A stretch of DNA of 64,000 bases from NCBI GenBank assembly GCA_949825025.1, contig OX463781.1, forward strand, positions 22,327,538-22,391,537, in the 5' to 3' direction. This document shows, piece by piece, positions 38,201-46,500 of this stretch; position 1 is the first letter of the stretch, and every line of letters begins with the position of its first letter. Origin of the DNA: Siphlonurus alternatus (Eukaryota > Arthropoda > Insecta > Ephemeroptera > Siphlonuridae). The notes under the pieces were generated by a model that saw only the letters and a program-made list of their open reading frames with translations, searched no databases and was not told where the DNA came from. Made by a program: the position numbers and the translations under genes.

Positions 38201-40967
38201 TAAGCTTCTTTCAAGTGTTAACTTTGTAATAAAAATAATATTAATAATTATTTGCTAAATTCAGGTCTTCATGCTAACTAATAGAGATGGGTAATTTTAG
38301 TCAAACATATTTACTATTTTTAGATTGTGACGACAGTGAGCACTCATGCAATCAATAATAATAATGAACATTGTATGTAAAACAAAAATTAATATATTTT
38401 TGTTTTTACAAAATAAAGATAAGGTAACATGTTTGTGTACTTTATGTTTTTGCAGATTATAGATATATTTTTTAATTAATGTAAGTTGATATAATCAATA
38501 CTTAAATACTTCCCGACCCTTCTTATTACAGATTGCACTGTCACGGTCCGAGGCTGCTGATCACGAGTACATCGTCCCCGCTGCTGCCCCTGCAGCTCCG
38601 AAGCGCGGTCGTCGTCAGTCCCGTCAGACCCCTGACGAGGACGCTGACCCCGGCTACGCTTCCGTGGTGCGTCGTGAGGTGGTGGAGATCGAGATCGTGG
38701 GGCCGCCATGCACGCCACCACCACGTCGCGTCAAGCCACAGCGCCCTCCGTTCCCGTCCATCCGTCGTAATCGTCGCAACCGCCCTCTCAGCGGTAGTGG
38801 CCAGCACTTCTTCACCGTGCCGCACCGTCGCGGGCCCCCCACGCGTCCCTTGCGTAACTACAGCACTCTGGGACCAGCCAGGCCTCCTCGCAAACAACGT
38901 TGCTCGTCAGTGGATGATATTCAAGAGGCTGGCCGTGACCTGCAGTCCGGAGCGGTGATTCAGAGAATGAAAGAACGCCCACTCCCCCCACCTCCGCGAC
39001 CCCCTCGTCGTGAGCGAGGCCCAGACTCGGAGTCCAACATGGCTGATGAACTTGAGGCTGAAATCAAGGAGATTGCTCAAGAGGCACCGATCGCAGCATG
39101 TGAGGAGGAGCAAGACCTGTCTTCTTCACGTGTGACTGAGAAAATTAGTGATATTCAACTTACTTCAGCTGATGATTTTAATTACGCTGATGATGAAGTA
39201 CCAGTTGAAGAAAATGTAATTCAGCATGTTATTAAATTATCTTCTGAAATTGTTCATGTGCAGCAAGAAATAATACCTACAACACATACTGAAATTCAGG
39301 AAATTAAGTCTGAAATTTTACAACCTGAAACTAGAGAAGAAGAAATAGTTCCTGAAGTTTGTGTGGAGGAAATTAAATCTGAAATTGCTTCACAAGAAAT
39401 AATTGAGCCTGCAGTTTCAGAACCTAAAGATGAAATTGCAGTTGAAGAAATAATAACTGAAATTCTTCCACAAGAAGCAAAGAGGGAAATTATTGAAGAG
39501 ACAATAATTCAGGAAGAAATAAAAACAGCTGAAATATTTTCCCAAGTTTCAGAAACTCCTGCAGTAAAACAAGAAATTATTTCACAAGCTCAGGAGGAGA
39601 TTTTAATTCAGACTTCTGTCGCTCCGGTGTTAGAGCAAGTCAGTGAGTCTCCTAAGGAAGTTATATCTGAGTCAGTAAGCACCAGCACAGACATAATGGT
39701 GGGCACAGAGGTCGCAGTTCAGAGCTCGTTTGAGGATCCTTACGTACCTGTAGAAGAAGTCAATGTATCCACTCAGACCGATCCTCTTCCTGAAGATGTC
39801 TTGATGAGTTTCGAGATGGAACAGGACGAGGTCGCTCCTCCTCCTCCTTCAATGGCCGCTACGCCAGCGCCAGCACCTCCCCCTCCCCCTCAGCAAGCAC
39901 CAGTTCCAATCCAAAATTTAATGCAACTTTCCCCAGCAACTGCAGCTCTCCTAGAAGCATTAAGCTCAGGTCAATTAAGGTTAGAATTACTTGATGTTGC
40001 AAGATTAAGCGTGAATGAATTACAAGCACAAAGATTAATGGTTTCAGATATTGATGGTCTTTCGTTAAATGTTAATGAATTACAATCTCGTGGTGGTACT
40101 TTAGTTTTAAGTTCTTTGGATGCACCATTAGGTTCTCTTGCAGAGGCTCTAATGACTGCAGCGCAGCAGTTGGTTCCCCCTCCCCCTCCACCAGCCCCAG
40201 AACCGGTGGCCGCCCCTGCTCCTTCAACAAGCAGTGCAGTAGAATACACACAACATGTCTCCGAACCCGTTACATCAAAGCAGAGAGTCTCAACTACAGA
40301 ATCCATCCCTACACCAATTTTAGACTCAACACCAATTGTAGAAGCAGACCCAGTTGAAGAAATCGTGTCATCAATATCAACATCAGAATTATTCTCAGAA
40401 CCTACGCCTGTACCAGAACCTATTTCAATTCCTTCTACATCATCAGAAACTGAATCAACACATAAAACATCAATTCCACCACCATCATCATCACAGCCTT
40501 CTACGTCTTCATATTCTCAACCTTCCAGCTCTGCACATCCCTCAGTTCCTGTATTCACCACTGAACAGGTAGTGGCACTTCAAGCAGCTGCTTTAAGCAA
40601 TGCCGCACGAGATCGAGAATCTTCACCATTTCCTCCTCCTTTGCCTCCTCGTCGACCTAGCTTGACCATGGCTATACCTGAACCAAGGCAACAACAAATG
40701 CAGGAGGTCGAGCCGAGCATTGCTGAGCTCGGTAGTCGGTTGGCACGTGCATGTTGTACTGCAACCCTTGGAGCGCTGCGTCGCGTCGTAACTTACTCCG
40801 AGGCGCAAGTCAACAGCAGTGCAGACGAAATGAGAGAGCGAAGTGGCCTTCAAGTTGCATTGTGTATCGTACTGGTGTTGGTAGCTGGTATAATTCTAGT
40901 GGCTAGCTTAGGAGGAGGTGCAGCAGCAGTGCATCATCATCATTGGGACTTTTATATGCCACAATAA
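29069..40967 (+). CDS. Large proline-rich, octapeptide-repeat, tail-anchored protein (family not recognised), isoform A
   Basis: Exons 29069-29274, 33567-33891, 36038-37690 and 38532-40967 join in one frame (206+325+1653+2436 nt) to give 1539 residues. Starting from 30851-31176 instead gives 1579 residues. Seen in order: a basic Pro/Arg-rich N-terminus, an acidic Ser-rich region, eight copies of an [MFL]P[ED/Q]RPKFN octapeptide, acidic and Arg-rich segments, a Glu/Ile-rich stretch of about 150 residues, poly-Pro runs suited to SH3, EVH1 or profilin ligands, and finally a hydrophobic segment (LQVALCIVLVLVAGIILVAS) followed by only about 20 residues (GGGAAAVHHHHWDFYMPQ). That layout suggests a cytoplasmic scaffold anchored in a membrane by its C-terminus. 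No catalytic domain is visible and I do not recognise the family; function is open. Confidence 0.85.
30590..30728 (+). CDS. Candidate alternative terminal exon with a membrane segment
   Basis: A strong pyrimidine tract plus TTTGTCTAG precedes 30590. Taking the phase-2 donor of exon A, the frame is open for 45 codons and ends at TAG 30726-30728. It encodes VCCVGLATSLSSAILVPVLL and then LLLDTGGKIPLLYVPCGQ, so a single membrane segment near the C-terminus. Exon A plus this exon would make a 114-residue tail-anchored product. Alternatively this is 5' untranslated sequence of exon B, which begins only 120 bp further on. Transcript data would decide. Confidence 0.5.
30851..31176 (+). CDS. Alternative first coding exon B of the tail-anchored protein
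   Basis: ATG at 30851 opens 108 codons plus two bases and ends at donor GTTGG|GTGAGT, phase 2, matching the 33567 acceptor (giving G-DHEYETV). It encodes a Ser/Thr/Arg/Pro-rich peptide with TRTASLGRE, a possible basophilic kinase or 14-3-3 site, and a Cys pair in REVRCGCQFYG. Codons are much more AT-rich than those of exon A. It probably has its own promoter in the GC-enriched DNA at 30600-30850. Confidence 0.7.
33567..33891 (+). CDS. Tail-anchored protein: shared exon 2, acidic Ser-rich
   Basis: Acceptor TTGTTCTCAG, donor AGTCAG|GTAAGA; enters phase 2, leaves phase 0. It encodes DHEYETVNPPPPTLKISGPY and then a highly charged region (ERKERKFLRIPLDDEMQ, acidic EGSEDEVMGVEEKEE). This is the first exon common to both N-terminal forms. 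Confidence 0.85.
35738..35950. repeat. Cluster of CTAATAGGGAAG motifs in both orientations
   Basis: GCTAATAGGGAAG-like motifs recur at about 35750 (inverted), 35810, 35829, 35907 and 35930. The inverted pair CTATTAGCGGGGGAGACCTC and GGAGGTATCCCCCGCTAATAG spans most of the interval. Probably a decayed foldback element; it ends about 90 bp before an exon acceptor. Confidence 0.6.
36038..37690 (+). CDS. Tail-anchored protein: exon 3 with octapeptide repeats
   Basis: Acceptor CGGTTCTCAG, donor GCTGAG|GTAAAT; 551 codons, phase 0 to 0. The start is basic (SREARRQQRLQQAEERGPG), and eight exact 24-bp units at 36224-36415 encode MPERPKFN-like octapeptides. Acidic clusters (DDDEDMEDMEDEE), Arg/Pro-rich linkers and a C-terminal NHPDWLRTIESQIESAE follow. 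An open frame also runs 72 nt upstream of the acceptor but is intronic by composition. Confidence 0.88.
38532..40967 (+). CDS. Tail-anchored protein: terminal exon with C-terminal membrane anchor
   Basis: Acceptor CTTATTACAG; 811 codons then TAA at 40965. It encodes SH3-ligand-like segments (RPLPPPPRPPRRERG), a Glu/Ile-rich stretch, STQTDP (resembling dynein light chain LC8 TQT motifs), poly-Pro runs, and an ordered-looking segment with repeated LSVNELQ / LNVNELQ. A possibly amphipathic segment (ELGSRLARACCTATLGALRR) precedes a 20-residue hydrophobic helix and a His-rich tail. The last residues are not the PPPx of a KASH tail. Confidence 0.87.
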   Translation: MALSRSEAADHEYIVPAAAPAAPKRGRRQSRQTPDEDADPGYASVVRREVVEIEIVGPPCTPPPRRVKPQRPPFPSIRRNRRNRPLSGSGQHFFTVPHRRGPPTRPLRNYSTLGPARPPRKQRCSSVDDIQEAGRDLQSGAVIQRMKERPLPPPPRPPRRERGPDSESNMADELEAEIKEIAQEAPIAACEEEQDLSSSRVTEKISDIQLTSADDFNYADDEVPVEENVIQHVIKLSSEIVHVQQEIIPTTHTEIQEIKSEILQPETREEEIVPEVCVEEIKSEIASQEIIEPAVSEPKDEIAVEEIITEILPQEAKREIIEETIIQEEIKTAEIFSQVSETPAVKQEIISQAQEEILIQTSVAPVLEQVSESPKEVISESVSTSTDIMVGTEVAVQSSFEDPYVPVEEVNVSTQTDPLPEDVLMSFEMEQDEVAPPPPSMAATPAPAPPPPPQQAPVPIQNLMQLSPATAALLEALSSGQLRLELLDVARLSVNELQAQRLMVSDIDGLSLNVNELQSRGGTLVLSSLDAPLGSLAEALMTAAQQLVPPPPPPAPEPVAAPAPSTSSAVEYTQHVSEPVTSKQRVSTTESIPTPILDSTPIVEADPVEEIVSSISTSELFSEPTPVPEPISIPSTSSETESTHKTSIPPPSSSQPSTSSYSQPSSSAHPSVPVFTTEQVVALQAAALSNAARDRESSPFPPPLPPRRPSLTMAIPEPRQQQMQEVEPSIAELGSRLARACCTATLGALRRVVTYSEAQVNSSADEMRERSGLQVALCIVLVLVAGIILVASLGGGAAAVHHHHWDFYMPQ

Positions 40968-41089
40968 TAATATAAATAAAAAAATTTAAATAAAAATATA
41001 ATTATATATTTTGTTCTTATCAATCCTTTGTACACAATTATTGTAATAAAAAAATATTATATATTGTAAAGAAATTAAATAATAATGTA

Positions 41090-41095
41090 AATAAA
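41090..41095 (+). terminator. Likely poly(A) signal of the tail-anchored protein gene
   Basis: AATAAA about 120 nt after the stop codon, followed at 41101-41119 by a GT-rich stretch (TTGTGTGAGTGTTAGTGTG), the expected downstream element. Another AATAAA sits only 8 nt after the stop (40975) and is less likely. Confidence 0.55.
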
Positions 41096-43002
41096 ACCTC
41101 TTGTGTGAGTGTTAGTGTGAATTAAAAAAATGTTGTTCTTTATTTTGTTTGAAAAACCTTAAAAATTTTTTATTAATTTTTGTAAAATTTAAATGAAGTC
41201 TTGAGAACTTGGAATATAGAAGAGTACAAAATCATTTAAATTTATTGATAAGACCAGATTAGAGTACAATATAAAAAGATTTATTCAAGTTTTTAGTACA
41301 TATGAAAAATTATACAACAAATTTTCATTTTAAATCAAAGTAATTTATGCACTTTTAATTAAACTATATATTAATAAATTAATAATAAAATGCAATATTA
41401 TTGATTTTAAAGTGTTATATTTTCCCTTCTTATCAAATTCTATGTGCAACATAAAAATGCACCAATCACAAATTGAATTAAACGAAAATTACTTTGTGTT
41501 TATCATTATTTTATTCCGAACATAATTATGGATACAGTAATTTATTACAAGAGTAAGTTTTTTAAAAACATTAAAATTTATTACCTACCATTAACCATAC
41601 TAAACTACCGTGGATTCCATGCTCTCAAATGGTACAAAAATTCATTCTTAATTGTATATATTTATTATATGATTTTATCCATGTTACCTTAATAAAAAAT
41701 AATTAATGCTTTCAATGAGATTTAAGCAATTTGATTTAACTTTTGTGTATAACAAAATTAAAACTTGAGATGCTTTTAAGTTTTGTGCAGAACTTTTATA
41801 ATAATAACAGCAAGTATATAGCATTAATTGGGTGTTGCAATATTATTCAATACAATATTGTTTGTGAATGTTGTCAAAAAATAAGCAATGATATTTAAAT
41901 TTCTTACATAAAAATATTGATATTATAAAGCATCCTCTAAAGCCCGTTTTTCTCTTAAACTGCTTCAATCCGCAGATCCGCACCACTCAGGTGTTCAAGA
42001 AGTTGCATACTTTTAAGGAGTTTTTTTCCTCCTAAAAAATTGTAACAGATTACTTTTAGTTTAAAAAATAAAAACAGTGACTTTTCTAATAGCAGAAATA
42101 CGTACAAATAATTTTAATTTGTTTTAATTTGTTGTAAAAAATGACTGACTGTAGCGTATATACTCCATATTTTTCTGAATGATGGCACTGAATATTTTTT
42201 ACATTGCTTGAATATTTCAATACACCAAGTGCACAGTACGTACAACAGAAAACAATTACAATAATTTACGTTACAATGCTTTTTAGCTGCAAATACAATT
42301 AATAAGCTCGTTTTTATTTTTATTTTTTAATATTACTTTATATATTGTAGAAAGAATTGAAATTGAGCCACATTTATTTAACATTTAAAAATATATTTAA
42401 TATACACGTTTTTGACATTAAAAACTTAATTAATATACATTGCATTACGTCAAGAAGCAATACTTTAATCTGAAAGTTAATTATAATTAAAAAGAGAATA
42501 ATTTATACTCATGAAATTAATTGCATGATGCTGCATTGCTTCAAATTATTTTAAGTTTTAGATACGACGTTTCGACAAATTCTCTTGCATTGACCTTATA
42601 TAAGTCTCTGCATGTTTATTCTTCTCGGCAGAATCAAAATACTGCTATATAACACTTACAACTCTTACAACGAGATCAGTGATAAGTTTCGACTGTCCAG
42701 AATTATATACTTCTTCATATCTCAAATTCCTTAATTTTCTCAGCACGTTCTTACATGTTCTTTAATTGCTAATTTCTTTATTTGTAGCGTATATTTATTC
42801 ATACATGAGGCTATCAGCTTGAAAATAAAATGTACTTTTGGAATTTTTATCGCAGTCATCCACTTTTAAAACTGGTTGTAATATACTTATACCCCTCATA
42901 TAATAAAATTTACATAGGATAGTTAAGACTCATTTTAATTTACAAATTTAAAATAATTGCCATATTTATATGTGATACTGATGCTTTGCTAGTTATCCCT
43001 CC

Positions 43003-43008
43003 TTTATT
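43003..43008 (-). terminator. Possible poly(A) signal of TrpA1
   Basis: AATAAA on the minus strand about 410 nt past the stop. The region is AT-rich, so chance matches are expected. Confidence 0.3.
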
Positions 43009-43413
43009 ATTGTGTCTTGTGTGCAATAGTGAAATAAATAAAATGAATGAAAGCTTAAGTGAGTAAGAAATTAATAATGCATGCGATTTTTTGGTAAAAT
43101 TTTACATAGCGTGTTGTAAAATTTTTTATAACCATCAGGAGATCTGATATTACGGGGAATGATTTGCAGATCTTACTGTTAGTTTAAAATAATTGTCATA
43201 AATAAATAATGACAAAGTTCAGGTCTCACTGTCACATGAATGACCTTTCAGGTTAAATATTTAATATTCAGATAATTGATCTTACTTGCTTACTTGTCGA
43301 AATCGTAAATCAATCAGCACAGCAGCTCTAGCATATATTTAAAGTTTAGAACTGATCTCTGTTGTGAATTCGTAGATTCTTCCTTCATCAGGTCCAGATA
43401 GCGGCCAACTAGG

Positions 43414-43566
43414 TTAGGTCGGGGAGAGACGACTTTGGCTGAACATGGAGCGCATCTTCTTGTTGAGTCGCGGGGACGTCCAGCGTGTCCCGAACCCGGA
43501 GTTGGTCAGCTCACGAGGCGACACGCCCTCGTCTACGTCATCTGCCTCTGTCTTGATCTCCATCTT
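43414..43566 (-). CDS. TrpA1: TrpA1 terminal coding exon
   Basis: Acceptor CTTGCAG-like (CCCTTGCAG); 50 codons then TAA. It encodes KMEIKTEADDVDEGVSPREL, RWTSPRLNKKMRSMF and SQSRLSPT. The ending resembles the insect TrpA1 tail. Confidence 0.93.
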   Translation of the reverse strand, partial: KMEIKTEADDVDEGVSPRELTNSGFGTRWTSPRLNKKMRSMFSQSRLSPT

Positions 43567-46500
43567 CTGCAAGGGCCAGAATGACTGATTAAGTTAAAAG
43601 GTTTTAATTGTACCTAAAAACATAATTTTATTAATGTGTTTTTTTCTGAATAAAGTAATTTTTAATTGAATTGAATATTTTAACTAGTATAGCGCCCCCC
43701 CCCCCCTGATCCACCTGCACACGTGATGACGACACAGACATGAGAGATGTAAGGGGATCATACAGAGGGTAGTGTATTTATTCAGAAAAAAAAAATTTTT
43801 GAAAATGGTCTGACCTGCACGATGAGCCTGAGCAGCTGGTGTTGTGTCTCCAGCATGGCGCCCATCTCTTTGAGGCGCCGGCGTTGCTTGTCCAGCTCAT
43901 CGATCACGTGGTCCTCGCCGCCCTCTAGTACCATCTCCAGACCTGTGCATGTGTTAATACTAATTAGTTATCGACAAATTGCTGCTTTACAAATATCACA
44001 AGCAAAAGTGGGTACAGAAAAAATAGGGGATGAATAGCTCCGGATTGAGAGACCAACTATTTCGACCTTTTCTCTATAGATCCTCGTCTATGCTACAATG
44101 TTCATATTTTTTTTTCAAGGATACACCCCTAAGAGCTTACAGCTCGCGGCGGGGTACTGGGTAGGGATAAGGTAGGGAACGGATAGTGGCCACGGCCTGC
44201 ATGCTTACGCGTCCCAGCATTCGCTGAGGTGAGACTGAGGGAACCGTGGAAAATCTCAGTCAGGATGGACACCTCTACTTTTTCTCAATGGACCAAAGCG
44301 ATGTCTAAAGCCTGGGGAACCACACACAAGTGCATCACTGCACTGGGTGGAAAGCGAGATGAATTTACCCCAGGGAGGGAGCAGCGTATTTTTTACTTGA
44401 AACGGTCACCCATCTAAGTACTAACCACGCTCGACGTAGCCTGACTTCGGTGATCTAACGAGAACCGGTCAATGCACTGCGCCACGCTCGATGTTTTATT
44501 GCAATGTTTTATTGCTCTAATATTGCAAATAATATTATCTTCTCTTCTGCGTTCATAATTTTTAACAATATAATAACTAAGCTTTGAAAATATAAGAGCA
44601 TATTTATGACAAACATTTAGTTTGAAAATTTCTAATAAAATTTCATTTACTACGTTTACATGACGGTGTTTAATGCGTATTCGTTGACGACGGATAATGT
44701 TATTCTTATGAGGCGTCGTCAACGAATACGCATTAAACACCGTCATGTAAACGTAGTGAATGTGTCAAAAAGTTTGACGTTATGAACGTCTATTTTGCTG
44801 AAACATTTTGTTTTGCAGGATACGTCACTTGTTTAGCGTTCATATGGACACAAGACAACTTTGACAACCTGCCTCAAAATATTATATCATAAGCTATAAA
44901 TTTTTACTAATAACACACATAAAGAGTAAAAAGGGTGTCAGGTTCAATATCAGACCATAATACTTACCGGACCCAGATGAACCGGACATAACTTGTCTCG
45001 CAGATCTGGACCTCTTACTTGGCTCCATTGGGGAGTCTGCAAGCAAAAGATGAGTGCTAATTGCAGATCGAGCGATCAGCAGGACAGGTGACACCTACCT
45101 TCCTCTGAGAAAGGGTTGCAGAACCACTTGCGGAGCACTGAGTCAAGAAAACCCTGCTTGCACTTGGAGTCGTTGGGGTACTCGATCAGCTCCACCTTGT
45201 CCACGCGCTCCAACAGCATGCGTGGCAACTTGCGCTCCAGCTCAGTGTGGAGAACCACCTGAGCAAGAGAAAATCAATTTAAAAAACAGATAAATTACAT
45301 ATATTTATAAAGAAAATATTCTGGAATTAATTCACAAAATTACACAAATTACAAAATACTTAAATACAAGAAGAATTAGTCATTTTTCAGTTAACTTTTC
45401 AAGAAATTAAAAATTTAGTTATTATTTCATTCCTGAATTACTTCACGATAATATTCGTGTACACTCCTCGCCTCTAAAAAGTTCCATTTTGAAGGCTTTT
45501 TTAATTACTATTTTGATATACTGACAGAACATGGCGATTAAAAAGGCTGCAAACGGAACTTTTAAGAGGCGAGGACTCAAAAAAAAAAAAATATATTTCT
45601 TCACATGCCTGCATGGCGAGTCTCTTAAGCTGCGCGTTCCTCCGGACAGACTCGATGTCCCCGACCGCGAGACCGATGAGCAGGTTCATCAGCAGGATGG
45701 GCATGAACACCATGAATATGCCAAGGATGATGAAGGTCGGGATGGGGTAGGGCAACGTGCGGACCATTTCGATTCCCGCCGCCTCGCTGCTCTTGTAGAA
45801 CGGGTGGACGTAAGTGCCTAAGAAGTCGATCTCGCCCAGCATCATGGCGAACGTCCGCATTAAAGACATCGGGACGTTGTCGAACGCTAGGTGATTCCCC
45901 TATAGAGTACACAACGCATTTCTTAAAGCAATTATATTGACACCGAGCAGTCTAGCATATTGGTTACACTCTCGCCTCGCATGAGGAAGGTTCTGGGTTC
46001 GAATCTGGGTCTAGATTGAAATAATTTTCACCCTTTTTACAGGGTTCGAACAAATGCCCTGTATTCGATAGGTGCACCTTTGAGTATGAGTATGCCGGGC
46101 TTCCTGCTACATGTTTCCATAGTTTTCTGTATGTCGGGGGGAGTTTGAATTTGACTTTAGCCGCTCGTATACGCATGAGTTTGTTATAGCAATACTGTTG
46201 TTAAGTTTGAATGCTTACACCATTGGCAGAATATGATGAGAAAATAAAATAAAATTCTCATACGATAAAGTTTCTCTTAAAAAACACGATCATATAAATT
46301 GGATTATCCTACCATTGTTTCATTTTTGAGGTCGCACATTTTTGTGTCGAGTAATTAAATATTTTTTATAATTAATTGTAGTAAACGAACACTGTAAAAT
46401 AAAAATAAATGAATTTTATAATTAGTTAAAAGTCGTATTTTAATAAATATTAGAGAATTTTAAATTTCAGTTCATTTTAGAAGCAAATTGCTTGATTTCG

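Larger units (their letters stand above)
40968..43413. other. Convergent 3' flanks
   Basis: AT-rich DNA between the stop of the tail-anchored gene (plus) and the stop of TrpA1 (minus). It must hold both 3' untranslated regions. No other gene or repeat was seen. Confidence 0.65.

Noticed and set aside
38476..38897. Antisense and frame-shifted ORFs over the exon at 38532
   Set aside because: Arg/Pro-rich shadows of the GC-rich true frame, which alone keeps phase with both neighbouring exons.
40840..40967. A KASH domain at the C-terminus of the tail-anchored protein
   Set aside because: A membrane helix and short tail are present but the tail ends WDFYMPQ, without the PPPx ending.
44400..44492. 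A minus-strand 5S rRNA gene or pseudogene
   Set aside because: Only the internal promoter part resembles 5S; the rest is a body shared with 53150-53497, so a SINE fits better.
45940..46020. A tRNA gene
   Set aside because: A- and B-box-like sequence is present but no cloverleaf can be closed, and the following body matches the SINE at 7680.
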